DNA of 64,000 bases, from assembly GCF_000733925.1 (NCBI RefSeq), contig NZ_JPOO01000003.1:62001-126000 (forward strand), given 5' to 3'. The stretch comes from Arenibacter algicola (GTDB lineage Bacteria > Bacteroidota > Bacteroidia > Flavobacteriales > Flavobacteriaceae). Under the pieces are notes generated by a model that had not been told where the DNA came from, did no database searches, and saw only the letters and a program-made list of their open reading frames with translations. Positions 52,453 through 62,395 of the stretch are shown here, in pieces (position 1 is the stretch's first letter; each line of letters opens with the position of its first letter). The position numbers and the translations under genes were made by a program.

Positions 52453-53169
52453 ATGAAAAGTTTACAAAATAAAAAGGCAATTATAACCGGAGGCGGTAGA
52501 GGGTTGGGAAAAGCAACTGCCCTGGCATTTGCCAAAGAGGGCATTGATTTGGCCATTACGGGTAGGAATGAAAAAGTACTAAAGGAAACCGTTGCCGAAT
52601 TGGAAACCTTTGGTGTTAAGGCCATCTATTCGGTATTTGATGTAGGTAATTATGAGGAAGTGCAAAAGAGTATCAAAAACATAATAAAGACCTTGGGGAC
52701 CGTTGATATTTTGGTCAACAATGCGGGAATGGCGGCCATAGGCTCGTTCAATGAAATGGAAGTGGGTACGTGGAGTAAAATTATCCAGACCAATCTGATG
52801 GGGATGTATTATGTTACCAAAGAAGTATTGCCACATCTAATAGCTAAGAATGAAGGGGACATAATTAATCTCTCTTCTACGGCAGGTTTAAAAGAAAATG
52901 CGAACGTATCGGCCTATTCGGCATCAAAATTCGCTGTTATAGGTATGTCCGAATCGCTTATGAAGGAAGTGCGCAAAAACAATATTAGGGTAATCACCCT
53001 AACGCCGAGTACCATAGAATCTGAAATGACCATAGAACTGGGCATGTTAAGCAAAGGCTCTGAAAATGTATTGCAACCGGAAGATTTTGCGGAATTGATC
53101 CTAGCCGGTCTAAAACTTCCAAGAAGGGCAATGCTCAAAAGTGCCGCCTTATGGACTACCAATCCGTAA
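52453..53169 (+). CDS. Short-chain dehydrogenase/reductase (FabG-like)
   Basis: 238 residues from the ATG at 52453; the ORF starts earlier, inside the propeller gene's end, and that extension is not family-like. All SDR landmarks are present: the TGGGRGLG cofactor loop, NNAG (VNNAGMAA), the catalytic Ser in LSSTAG and Tyr-x-x-x-Lys in YSASKF. Its substrate is not evident; it may act on the product handled by the propeller/Dabb protein. It ends the plus-strand operon. Confidence 0.9.
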   Translation: MKSLQNKKAIITGGGRGLGKATALAFAKEGIDLAITGRNEKVLKETVAELETFGVKAIYSVFDVGNYEEVQKSIKNIIKTLGTVDILVNNAGMAAIGSFNEMEVGTWSKIIQTNLMGMYYVTKEVLPHLIAKNEGDIINLSSTAGLKENANVSAYSASKFAVIGMSESLMKEVRKNNIRVITLTPSTIESEMTIELGMLSKGSENVLQPEDFAELILAGLKLPRRAMLKSAALWTTNP

Positions 53170-53529
53170 ATAGAAATGAAAGCGGTCCAAAGCACGCGAC
53201 TATGGAAAGTGCATGGATGTATTGAAATATTAAAGTCGCCTAGATTTTTTTGGATACTTTTTTAACAGGCTCGTATATCTTCTACAAGAGGTATTTATGA
53301 ATACTGGGCATTTTATTGAAGGAAAATAATAATGACTCCAATAGCTAGATAAACCTTTTTTATTTGCGTTAGGGACCGCGGTGGCATCCCCGCAGCAAAG
53401 CAAGGGATATAGCCAAGGGCCCGACCGACGAAGGAGGGAACGCCCAAAGAATTAAGCCGGACAACACATCTTACTTGTGCCAGCAAGGGGGCTAGCAAGG
53501 GGCTTAAAAAATTATGACTTTATTTGGGC
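53170..53529. other. Region between convergent genes with structured repeat
   Basis: 360 bp. It contains the GCGTT...AACGC element at 53366-53443. Otherwise unremarkable. Confidence 0.5.
53366..53443. ncRNA. Structured extragenic element, GCGTT...AACGC closed
   Basis: The ends GCGTT (53366-53370) and AACGC (53439-53443) pair. Inside are GGGACCGCGG, GGGATATAGCC and the segment GGGCCCGACCGACG followed by GGAGGGAACGCCC. The layout resembles a common flavobacterial extragenic element with a GTTAGGG start and a GGGAACGCCC end. Coding is excluded by stops. Whether it is transcribed is unknown. Confidence 0.5.
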
Positions 53530-56500
53530 TTAGCTGGGTGGCTCCATTTTATTTAAATATGCCATCAAATCCAATACTTCCTCCGTACTAAGGTTGTTCA
53601 AGAGCCCTTCCGGCATCATGGATTTTTCGGAAACGTCCCTTGTCCTTATCTGGGATTTGTTAATAATAATCGGGTCTTGACCCACTATTCGTAGAGTTAT
53701 GCTTCTGTTGTTTTCTGCAATGACATTTCCGCTATAGCTACGGCCGTCCTGAGTGGTTATGACCACTAGTTTATAGTCTTCCTGTACATCTCCACTTGGG
53801 TTTAATATGTTGCTTAACAAATAGGTGATATTGGTTCTGTTGGAGCCAGTAAGTTCGGGGCCAATTTTACCACCCTCCCCATGCAGAATGTGGCATGTGG
53901 CGCAGGTATGTTTAAATATTTCCTCGCCTTTAAGTGGGCTTGCCGTGCTTAGGGCATCGTCCGTCAATATTCCTTGGTATTTTTTGTACTCTACTTGTAA
54001 GGTCTGGGATATATCATCAATAGGCCCCCAAATTTCCACAAAACCATTTCCCAGAACCGCCCTCAACTGAAGTACTATGTGGGCGGGAATGTCCGATTTG
54101 GGTATGATACCCTTTTTTAGGGCATCCCCTAAAATTTGACCATATATGGGTCGTGAAGCCATCGTCATTATAGCCTCTTCCTTTTCTTTCCTTGTTAGAT
54201 CTGCATATAGGTTGAACAAAACCTTGCCCAATTCCTTACTGTCGTAGGCTGCTATGGCCTTAATGGCCTGCAGTCGCAAATGTGGGTCTTCCAATAGTTT
54301 TGGTATCTCATTTTGTAAAGCTGGATTTTGTTGCGCTGCCAAGCCCTGGATCCCCTTTCTTTTATCTTCCGGTTCTGCCTTCTGATCTTTTATAATGGCC
54401 AACATTTTTTTAGATGCTTCCGCATTCCCAAATTTATGAGCTATTGCATCGGCTATGGACGATAAAGCGGAATCCTCTTTTAACAATGTATATACCTTGG
54501 CCCAATTGGTGGGCTCTTTTATATCAATATTCCCTTCCAAGCCGGCCAGCATACCTTGCAATAGTTCCGATTGGACTTCTGATTTTTGCCCTACTGCAAC
54601 GGTCAATTTTTCCAATTGGTTCCCATCCACTAGTCGCCTCCCAATTTTTTGTGCAATGGACGGAATTCTAATTTCCATGGCTAGCAACAATGCTTTCTCT
54701 GGCTGCTTCGCGACTATTGGCTCTATACCGAACCATAGCATCAGTGGGATATTGGGATCGTTTATATCTTCATGGAAACGGACCAAAGATTCAGCAATGG
54801 CCCAGCGGTCAATTTCAGCGATTCGTTGAAGTGCCGCTGCAAGATAACGGCGAACTACGGCGGAGGATTCATTTTTAGCCATATCGGTCAACTTATAAAA
54901 TGCTTTTTGCGAAGGCTGCCCATCTTCGACCAAGAACTGGATGGCCCAGCCCCTTACATATTGGTCTCTGTCATCCAAGAGTTCGGCCAGTCTGTCGACG
55001 TTGATGCCGTTTGTTATTTGAAGGGTCCATAGGGCACGTAGTCGGATATCCTCGTTTTTGTGCTGAGCCAATATATCCTTCAGGCGGGAAATTGCTGCAC
55101 TGTCCAGGGATTTCCTAGAGGCTCTGTATTGTAAAATGACCCGTGCTCGTTGTGCATGCCAATTACTTTTGCTCAATTGCAATTCCACTAGTTCTCGATC
55201 ACTTTTTTTACTGAGGTCATCAAATCTTCCGGGCCAATCAACTGCTTGTGACACTGCAGGCATAATTCTATATACCCTGCCCGTATCTTTATTTATCACG
55301 GCATCCCCACATATTTCAGCATCGTGCCAATCCAGTACATAAAGGTCGCCTGCTGGTCCCACTTCCATGCTAAAGCCTACCCATTGTGCATTGTTTGCCA
55401 TCATAAAATCTTCCCCGTGACTGGCCGTAAAACCTGAGCCGATAGGTGTTAGGATATCCGAGAGCACGGCATGTTCATGAATATTGGCCATGAAAAGTCG
55501 CCCTTGTTGATCTGCAGGAAAAGCATCTGATTGGTAGATCCTTGCCCCACCGTGTGCCGAGCGATGGCGGTGGTCCACTATAGTTTTAATATCTTCATAG
55601 ACATATGGATTGAAGTGTTGGCCGCCCTGCCTGTGATAAGTACCACCTTGGATGATGTGGAACATATGGGGGATAACACAGGCCGTAATAAACAACTGTC
55701 CCTTGGAATCATAATCGATGCCCCAAGGGTTACTAAAGCCGTGTGCAACTACCTCAAACCTATCCTTTATGGGATGATAACGCCAGACTCCGCCGTTGAT
55801 ATCTACTCCTTCAGCTTCCAATAGGTCGTTTGGAAAAGCATCCCTATGCTTATAGATACGTCCCTCTCCTTTGGGCTTTCTTATTTTGGAAGGGGTTGCA
55901 AATCCCTCGAGGCCATAAAGCCAACCATCCGGACCCCAGTGGAAACTGTTGATGGTCTCATGCCGGTCACGAATGCCCCAGCCCGTCAACAAAACTTTTG
56001 TGTCCTTTTCATCTGCCTTATCGTCCGCATTTTTATCCGGTACGAAAAGTAGATTTGGCGGAGCGCCTATAAATACCCCACCATGACCGACCGCAATGGC
56101 CGATGGGAATGGAATGCCTTCCAAAAATACTTTTTTACTGTCCGCAACACCGTCACGATCGGTATCTTCCAATATCAAAATACGGCTATCCCCTGAACTG
56201 GAAAATCCTTCGGATCGGGACTCATAGTCCCTGTTTTCGGCAATCCACATTCTTCCTTTGTCGTCCCAACAAAACGCCATGGGCTGCGTAATCATTGGTT
56301 CTGAGGCAAAGCTGTTCACCGTATAGCCAGGTTTGATCGCCATTGCTTCCACAGCTTCTTTGGGGCTTAAAAGCTTGGCATCGCGTCCTTCCTGCTTGGC
56401 AATGCCCCAAAGCGATGCCGTATTGTACATGCCCTTATCACCGACATAACCCCCCCAAAGGTCATCCAACACCATATCATCCAATTCACCTGTATAAGCG

Positions 56501-57423
56501 ACTATCTGGTGTTGGAAAATTTTTGTTTCCCCTTTTTTTATGTGCCAATCGCCCAATCGGGCGGGGACCGGGCCTACGCCCAATTGCCCGTCTACTCTCC
56601 ATGGTTGCGGATAATCCTTATTATCTTTATGATCAAAAATTGCAATATGGCCCCAGTGGTCAAGGCCTTTAATTTCCATGCCAATATCTACCCACATGGC
56701 TCGTTGCCCATCCGCTTTTTCGTTCTTTTGTCGGGCGGCATTAATTACTTCACCCTTATTACCTTGTTTCCATGGCATTCTTAAAAAGAGTCCTCCATAA
56801 TCGAATTGATTGATAGTTAGATCGATAAGCGCTTCCCCTTGCCATTCCAATGTCAATAAATATTTATTGTCCTTTTCTGTAAAGGTCCAGGTCTGTGTTT
56901 CTTTTAGGATAGGAGCTTTAGATTCATCCAACATATGGTAAACTGTTTTCCATTTCAACTCTTGCCCTTCGGCGATTAGAACTTCTGCTGCTTCTCTTTG
57001 CCAGTAGCCCCCGTCAGGATGGTGAAAATAATCACGGCCAATTTTTTTTTGGATATGTCTTGGTTTATCAGGATTGTAAAACCATTCTTTTAATTCCTCA
57101 GGTTCGGCCCCAGTACCGTTTATGCGGGTAAATCCCCAATAAAGACCGGTCTGGTGTTTATGATGTCCCGGACTGTATTCTGTAAGTTCTGTATTGGAGC
57201 CAGGGGCCAAAATGGGATGGATATAGGGACGAAAATTGGGTTTTGTGTTCTGTGTTACCACTGCAGCATATCCACCGTCCGGAACAATACGTATTTCATT
57301 ATCGGTCTGTTCAATGTAAAAACTTGATTGTTTTACATCGGCTGGAGCTACATCTTTTTCCTTCTTAGGCTTGCATGCCAGGAGACATATAATTCCGATC
57401 AATACTATTAAGATTCTTGGCAT
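53530..57423 (-). CDS. DUF6807 + PVC-type dehydrogenase + HEAT + cytochrome c lipoprotein
   Basis: 1297 residues. Lipobox near Cys17 (ICLLAC). Residues about 30-340 are a DUF6807 (PmoA-like) beta domain (PFHHPDGGYWQREAAEVL-type signature, HHKHQTGLYWGFTRING). From about 370 a PVC-type membrane-bound dehydrogenase propeller begins (VNSFASEPMITQPMAFCWDDKGRMWIAEN). Helical HEAT-like repeats cover about 790-1120 (DIRLRALWTLQITNG). A C-terminal cytochrome c domain has CATCH at 1174-1178 and a Met ligand in MMPEG. Combining all four on one chain implies an extracytoplasmic sugar dehydrogenase delivering electrons through the haem. Transcribed alone. Confidence 0.85.
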   Translation of the reverse strand: MPRILIVLIGIICLLACKPKKEKDVAPADVKQSSFYIEQTDNEIRIVPDGGYAAVVTQNTKPNFRPYIHPILAPGSNTELTEYSPGHHKHQTGLYWGFTRINGTGAEPEELKEWFYNPDKPRHIQKKIGRDYFHHPDGGYWQREAAEVLIAEGQELKWKTVYHMLDESKAPILKETQTWTFTEKDNKYLLTLEWQGEALIDLTINQFDYGGLFLRMPWKQGNKGEVINAARQKNEKADGQRAMWVDIGMEIKGLDHWGHIAIFDHKDNKDYPQPWRVDGQLGVGPVPARLGDWHIKKGETKIFQHQIVAYTGELDDMVLDDLWGGYVGDKGMYNTASLWGIAKQEGRDAKLLSPKEAVEAMAIKPGYTVNSFASEPMITQPMAFCWDDKGRMWIAENRDYESRSEGFSSSGDSRILILEDTDRDGVADSKKVFLEGIPFPSAIAVGHGGVFIGAPPNLLFVPDKNADDKADEKDTKVLLTGWGIRDRHETINSFHWGPDGWLYGLEGFATPSKIRKPKGEGRIYKHRDAFPNDLLEAEGVDINGGVWRYHPIKDRFEVVAHGFSNPWGIDYDSKGQLFITACVIPHMFHIIQGGTYHRQGGQHFNPYVYEDIKTIVDHRHRSAHGGARIYQSDAFPADQQGRLFMANIHEHAVLSDILTPIGSGFTASHGEDFMMANNAQWVGFSMEVGPAGDLYVLDWHDAEICGDAVINKDTGRVYRIMPAVSQAVDWPGRFDDLSKKSDRELVELQLSKSNWHAQRARVILQYRASRKSLDSAAISRLKDILAQHKNEDIRLRALWTLQITNGINVDRLAELLDDRDQYVRGWAIQFLVEDGQPSQKAFYKLTDMAKNESSAVVRRYLAAALQRIAEIDRWAIAESLVRFHEDINDPNIPLMLWFGIEPIVAKQPEKALLLAMEIRIPSIAQKIGRRLVDGNQLEKLTVAVGQKSEVQSELLQGMLAGLEGNIDIKEPTNWAKVYTLLKEDSALSSIADAIAHKFGNAEASKKMLAIIKDQKAEPEDKRKGIQGLAAQQNPALQNEIPKLLEDPHLRLQAIKAIAAYDSKELGKVLFNLYADLTRKEKEEAIMTMASRPIYGQILGDALKKGIIPKSDIPAHIVLQLRAVLGNGFVEIWGPIDDISQTLQVEYKKYQGILTDDALSTASPLKGEEIFKHTCATCHILHGEGGKIGPELTGSNRTNITYLLSNILNPSGDVQEDYKLVVITTQDGRSYSGNVIAENNRSITLRIVGQDPIIINKSQIRTRDVSEKSMMPEGLLNNLSTEEVLDLMAYLNKMEPPS

Positions 57424-57941
57424 AGTTTTCTTTTTATGTAATGGTTGGTTTTAAAAGGGTCATGCAATTGTCCAATTGGATCTTCAAGATATTCAATTTA
57501 AGTGGATTAACTAAAATTAGTAAATGAGTATTGTCCTGTTTCCTTTTATAAACCTAGGATTGTTACTGCAATATTTTTGTTGTGGATTAATCTATTAACT
57601 GGGAAGTACGGGTTACTGCAAATTGTGCTATCGTCAATTTAGAAAGTTGACACTCTGAAAAAATTATGTGATTGTAATAGACGCGGAAATCGAAGGCATA
57701 AAAAAACGGATTGGCAGTAAGCAACCCGTTGGTTCTTATGATCTTATGTTTTGCAGCGAGAACAACAGTTGAACTCCTGATCCCAGGGTTGTGAATTTTT
57801 GCTTGGATTTTTAAAACCCTTTATTTAGCTGACTTTCCAGATACCCTTTTATCTTTTAGTAACACAGCGAATAATAGTATCTCCCCGTTCCAGCAGGGTA
57901 GGAGCAGATAAGCGTCTATACTTATTGTTATGCGCTATTTC
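57424..57941. other. Region between dehydratase and dehydrogenase genes, with decayed tRNA copy
   Basis: 518 bp holding the repeat at 57686-57797, a degenerate copy of the tRNA-Met region at 62118-62229. The left part should carry the promoter of the 57423 gene. Confidence 0.6.
57686..57797 (-). pseudogene. Degenerate tRNA-Met copy with remnant terminator
   Basis: Ungapped alignment, about 80% identical by eye, to 62118-62229: the terminator region, the tRNA 3' end (GCGAGAAC..CAGTTGAACTC) and the T-arm and part of the anticodon side. The acceptor 5' half and D-arm are absent. The terminator stem has a mismatch. The copy cannot fold as a tRNA. Confidence 0.75.
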
Positions 57942-59936
57942 TTATTTCAACGCATCAATTCCTGCTTTCACAATCTTCAAAATCCGATCGGCATCCTGTA
58001 CACATCCCTCCCATATACCACTCTGTGTAGCTGCCCAAATTTTAATATCATTGGGCAATTCTGGATGTGGTCGAAGTTGTGGATGTGGTAATCTATTTGA
58101 AAACAATTTGGCTATTTCGGCTTCACTTAATTCGACATTGGGATTGCTGTGTGAGGCTATTAGGTTTATACTTCCACTTAGATTATCGCAATCAATTTTG
58201 ATTTCAATGATATCTCCATCCTGAACCTTTCCAATAGGTCCTCCTACGAGAGCTTCAGGACCAACATGTCCTATACATGCTCCTGTAGAAACGCCAGAAA
58301 AACGTCCATCGGTAATTAGGGCTATCTCTTTTCCAAAGGATAATTGTTTCAGAGCGCCCGTGATTTGGAAGGTTTCTTCCATTCCTGTGCCACTTGGGCC
58401 TGTTCCCATCAATATGATAATTTGACCTGGTTTTACCTCTCCATGATTAATTGCCTTCATGGCATTGGCTTCAGAGACAAATACTTTAGCAACTCCTTTT
58501 TTATAGTATATGCCGTTGTCATCGATCATTTCTGGAGCAATTGCACCGCTTTTGATCAGCGCTCCTTCTGGTGCCAAATTTCCAGTGGGGAAAGTTAAGG
58601 TGCTTTTCATGTTGGCCTTGTTTGCTGCTTCAGGTGATAGTATCACTTTATCAGGATGTGCATCAGGATTAAATGTCTGGAGGTTAAATCGTACTTGTTT
58701 ACGTCTATCTCTTTTATTTTCAGCTTCCCAAGCGTACATTTTGCCTCCCTGCTCCCAGACATCCAAATTTTCGCCCAATGTTTTGCCCGTAACTGTGAGG
58801 CAGTCTTCTTTCAGCAGACCTAATTTTCGCAAATGTAACATTACCTCTGGTACTCCACCGGCAGCATATACGTGTGCCGTGGAGTATTTCCCTGCTGGGA
58901 GCACATTGACCAATCGAGGCGTTTGTCGGTTGATATTCTCCCATTCTTCCCGGGTAGGCATCTTTAATCCGGCTGCATGGGCTATAGCAGGAATATGAAG
59001 TAAGAGATTAGTGGATCCGCCAAAAGCTGCATGTACGACCATAGCATTGTACACGGCATCTTGTGTGAGGATCTGACTGGTATATATATTGTTTTCTGCC
59101 AAATTAACCAGGGCAATGGCCGAATCTTCAGCAAGGGCATACCAGATTTTCCCTCCCGAAGGCGCAAGTGCCGAATGTGGCAATGCCATTCCCAATGCTT
59201 CTGCTACGACTTGGGAGGTGGCTGCCGTTCCCAAAAAATGACAACCTCCACCTGGTGTCCCACAAGAAGCACATCCTTGGGACTGGGCCTCTGCCAATGA
59301 TATTTCTCTATGGGAAACAAGCGATGGCAAGGATTGTACCGAACCCAAATCTTTGATTCCTTTGGCGATCAATGTCACTCCACCGGGCATGATAATCGTA
59401 GGTAGATCAGCTTCATTCGCCAATGCCATCATCATCGCAGGTAGGCCTTTATCACAAGTAGCTATGCCCATTACCCCTTTGCGATTGGGCAAAGAGCGTC
59501 TTAAGTCTCCTAAAACTGTGGCGGCATGATTACGATAGGCCAAGGAATTCATCATGCCTGTAGTACCTTGGGTACGTCCATCACATGGGTCGGATACCGA
59601 TACATAATAGGGTTTGGTAGAGCGACTTTTGAAAGCGCTTGCAGCCACTTTTGCGGCATCTCCCAACTCGAAATGACCTGAGTGCATGCCCAGTGCCAGT
59701 GTCTCTTCACCGTTCTTTAATCCTCCTGCAGTACTCATTATAAGGAATTCTGACTGATTTACATCTTTATGATTCCACCTCATCCCGGCATCCTGTATTT
59801 TGCCAAAGATGTCGCCACTGGGCTTGTTTTCATAGTCTTCCCGTGATATTGGTAGTCGCCCTTTCCTAGGAGTAACTTCTAAAGGGAAATAAAAGGGACT
59901 GTTCTCTTGGAAATGCTCTTTATCTTTATTGCTCAT
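57942..59936 (-). CDS. Dihydroxy-acid dehydratase family, YjhG/YagF type (sugar-acid dehydratase)
   Basis: 664 residues, too long for IlvD proper and matching the YjhG/YagF (D-xylonate dehydratase) subgroup. Iron-sulfur cysteines are seen in SVSDPCDGRTQGT, GIATCDKGLP and CASCGTPGGGCHFLGT. The C-terminal barrel shows LITDGRFSGVSTGACIGHVGPEA, whose Ser is the usual base. It dehydrates an aldonic acid to a 2-keto-3-deoxy acid. No kinase, aldolase or transporter for that route is adjacent. It stands alone between the repeat region and the 60868 gene. Confidence 0.9.
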   Translation of the reverse strand: MSNKDKEHFQENSPFYFPLEVTPRKGRLPISREDYENKPSGDIFGKIQDAGMRWNHKDVNQSEFLIMSTAGGLKNGEETLALGMHSGHFELGDAAKVAASAFKSRSTKPYYVSVSDPCDGRTQGTTGMMNSLAYRNHAATVLGDLRRSLPNRKGVMGIATCDKGLPAMMMALANEADLPTIIMPGGVTLIAKGIKDLGSVQSLPSLVSHREISLAEAQSQGCASCGTPGGGCHFLGTAATSQVVAEALGMALPHSALAPSGGKIWYALAEDSAIALVNLAENNIYTSQILTQDAVYNAMVVHAAFGGSTNLLLHIPAIAHAAGLKMPTREEWENINRQTPRLVNVLPAGKYSTAHVYAAGGVPEVMLHLRKLGLLKEDCLTVTGKTLGENLDVWEQGGKMYAWEAENKRDRRKQVRFNLQTFNPDAHPDKVILSPEAANKANMKSTLTFPTGNLAPEGALIKSGAIAPEMIDDNGIYYKKGVAKVFVSEANAMKAINHGEVKPGQIIILMGTGPSGTGMEETFQITGALKQLSFGKEIALITDGRFSGVSTGACIGHVGPEALVGGPIGKVQDGDIIEIKIDCDNLSGSINLIASHSNPNVELSEAEIAKLFSNRLPHPQLRPHPELPNDIKIWAATQSGIWEGCVQDADRILKIVKAGIDALK

Positions 59937-60867
59937 ATTTTTTTAAAATCGCGGTACTGTGGAATCAAGTTAGTCTATCTGTTAAAAGGGAAAATATTTT
60001 CTAAAGGATATGTTCTTAAGGTTTCAAACCGCATCACGTTTTTTCTGGCGGGTTTGGATTTTTCTCTTCGTTTATTACAAAGCCAGATCAACAAGATTTG
60101 ACAACTTAGTAAATATAAACAAAACATTGAAGTTGGAAATCAACCCTCATTAATTTTAGCCGGTATGTGTGTACTGTTTTGATTCAGTTTATTCAATCCA
60201 TTACGTTTATTATTTTCCTTTGGGGGTATATCGTTCTTTTCCGTGTCCAACTTTTTGATAACCATTGCCAATTTTCGGACATTGAATGATGGCCTCAACT
60301 AAAAAACTGACAGCATCAAATAGTTTTTCAGAAAGCTTGCAGTTGTATTCATCATTTTCCAAATAGTAGAGTAGAGGATTTCTGTTTAGTTTTTATAAAC
60401 TCCCTATTTACAGTAGTTCCTGGATGCTAAAGTATAATATCGTGTTCCAGAACGTGTTTAGGGGTCAATCCCAAATGTTGTGTTTAAACCGTGAAAAATA
60501 GAACGGACTATGGCCAAGTTTGTGTTCTGTTCATTTTTGCATCGCCCAAATCCAGAGCATTCATGAATACCTTTAAAAATCAATAGACCATCCCATGAAT
60601 AAAAAACGACAAGGGCCCAACAATCAAGTTGCGGTGTATATTGTTTAGAAGTAGCCCACGATAGCCGGACCAATTTGTTGATCAGCCCCATTTATCCAAT
60701 GTGGATCCCATTCGAATTAAACCGATAAGAAACACATAGAATGTCTGCTGTTTTGACGTTAGAAATCACAGCATATTAATTTATCAAAATACGATCTGTG
60801 GCTCAAAATATAAACTAATTTTGCTCGGTTTAAATTTTTTGTCTATTATAAGTAAATATCGTTTTGG
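59937..60867. other. Long gene-free stretch with decayed coding signals
   Basis: 931 bp. On the minus strand at about 60215-60395, a stop-free run reads NPLLYYLENDEYNCKLSEKL and on to a PKGK end, ending in TAA TAA, preceded by a stop and without a start codon. It looks like the C-terminal remnant of a lost gene. A further minus frame at 60458-60691 is probably from the same ruin. No intact gene recognised. Confidence 0.45.
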
Positions 60868-61821
60868 ATGGATCAACTAATACTCTATGCTGGGTTTTTA
60901 ATCGCTGCCTATGCAGTTATTGCAAACGATGTTATACAGACCTTGGGGACGTTTATAGCCTCTAACACAAAAATAAAATGGTGGTATCTTTGGGCATTCG
61001 CTGGATTCATACTTACGGCAACCATTCTTTATGGTTGGTACGCGAATACAGGGGATGTATCTTATGGTAGGTTATCCGAAATTCCCTTGCCCCATCCTTT
61101 GCCGTGGTGGTATCTTTTGGCTCCCATTTCTTTATTGATCATTACCCGTATCGGTATTCCGGTCAGTACTACATTTATGATACTGAGCATATTCTCCTCC
61201 GGACAGCTTATTGAGAAAATGATTCTTAAATCTATCTTTGGTTACTCGTTGGCCTTTGTGGCTGCATTGGTCCTATATCTTGTGATATCGAGGAAATTTG
61301 AATCCAAAGCATCCATTCGTTTGATGGACAAAAAGAAGCAAAGGAGATACTGGCTGGTCGCACAATGGTTTTCTACCGGTTTTTTGTGGTCTCAATGGCT
61401 AATACAGGATTTTGCCAACATCTATGTCTTTTTACCCAGACAGTTGGGAGTAAACGAACTTCTTGTATCCCTTGGGGTCATCCTTTTGATTATGGCCTAT
61501 ATATTCCGTGTAAAGGGGGGTAAGATACAAGAAATCGTCAATCAAAAATCGAACACCCAACATATACGGTCGGCTACCATCATAGATGCCTGCTATGGGT
61601 TGTTGTTGTACTTCTTCACTTCACTCAATAATGTTCCTATGAGTACCACTTGGACTTTTATAGGAATTTTGGCCGGTAGGGAAATTGCTATCAGCTATCT
61701 TATGCATAAAAAGGAAATGAAAAACACTTACCGATTAATAATCAAAGACTTTGCAAAGGTCAACATAGGACTAATGGTAAGTATTTTGATTGCCTATCTT
61801 ATTCAGTTTTTTAAGGATTAA
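60868..61821 (+). CDS. PiT-like integral membrane protein
   Basis: 317 residues with about eight or nine transmembrane helices. Two internally similar halves carry PiT-like signatures: VIANDVIQTLGTFIAS resembles the GANDVANAxGT motif, IPVSTTFM resembles the I(P)STTxA motif, and FTSLNNVPMSTTWTF repeats the STT motif in the second half. It is shorter than standard PiT and its substrate is not certain; an anion or phosphate is plausible. It is transcribed alone. Confidence 0.65.
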   Translation: MDQLILYAGFLIAAYAVIANDVIQTLGTFIASNTKIKWWYLWAFAGFILTATILYGWYANTGDVSYGRLSEIPLPHPLPWWYLLAPISLLIITRIGIPVSTTFMILSIFSSGQLIEKMILKSIFGYSLAFVAALVLYLVISRKFESKASIRLMDKKKQRRYWLVAQWFSTGFLWSQWLIQDFANIYVFLPRQLGVNELLVSLGVILLIMAYIFRVKGGKIQEIVNQKSNTQHIRSATIIDACYGLLLYFFTSLNNVPMSTTWTFIGILAGREIAISYLMHKKEMKNTYRLIIKDFAKVNIGLMVSILIAYLIQFFKD

Positions 61822-62130
61822 TGTATTAGAATTATGTTCCTTACAAATTTTGGATAGTTGCCAAATTACGGCTGTCGGTTTTGTTTTCTGGAAAGATGGG
61901 CCATAATTCTAAAAATAGAATCCCTTGTTATAAGGCTTTCCCCTAAAAAAAGGAAACATCGTACAAATGGGAAAATCAATAAAGCTTTAAATAGGCTGCT
62001 TTAGCTCACGATATCGAAAATTATAAGCTAGTGCATAGGGTTACTTATTTTAACGGGTGTTTTTTCTCCATTTTGTAGGTAGGCTACACTTTCTAAAGAC
62101 ATTTTGGGCAAAAATACGGAAATAGAAGTC

Positions 62131-62163
62131 ATAAAAAAACGGATTGGCAGTAACCAATCCGTT
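62131..62163 (-). terminator. Intrinsic terminator of the tRNA-Met gene
   Basis: Perfect 10-bp stem AACGGATTGG / CCAATCCGTT with a 6-nt loop; the minus-strand reading is followed by seven U. It lies 24 bp past the tRNA 3' end. Confidence 0.88.
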
Positions 62164-62186
62164 GATTTTTATAAACTTAAGTCTTG

Positions 62187-62260
62187 TAGCGAGAACGAGA
62201 GTTGAACTCGTGACCTCCGGGTTATGAATCCGACGCTCTAACCAACTGAGCTACCTCGCC
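62187..62260 (-). tRNA. tRNA-Met (anticodon CAT)
   Basis: Minus-strand sequence begins GGCGAGGTAGCTCAGTTGG and ends CTCTCGTTCTCGCTA. Acceptor GGCGAGG pairs with TCTCGCT, D-stem GCTC/GAGC is present, the anticodon loop reads TTCATAA, and the T-arm ACGAG-TTCAACT-CTCGT is perfect. CCA is not encoded. The lack of the initiator features (C1:A72 mismatch, GGG:CCC stem) indicates elongator tRNA-Met; tRNA-Ile2 with lysidine is less likely. Confidence 0.93.
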
Positions 62261-62395
62261 ATGCCGTTTTTAACGGGTGCAAATATAAAGTTAATTTTCT
62301 GTCCTATCCAAATTAGATTGCTAAAAATATTATCTCGGTTTTATTTTTTAATCATTTATAAATATATATATTGTCCGCCATAAACACTATTTAGA

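Noticed and set aside
57755..57828. Second tRNA-Met gene.
   Set aside because: The 5' half, D-arm and acceptor pairing are lost; only the 3' side and terminator survive.
60458..60691. Minus-strand 77-codon ORF.
   Set aside because: No recognisable domain and no continuation; treated as part of decayed DNA.
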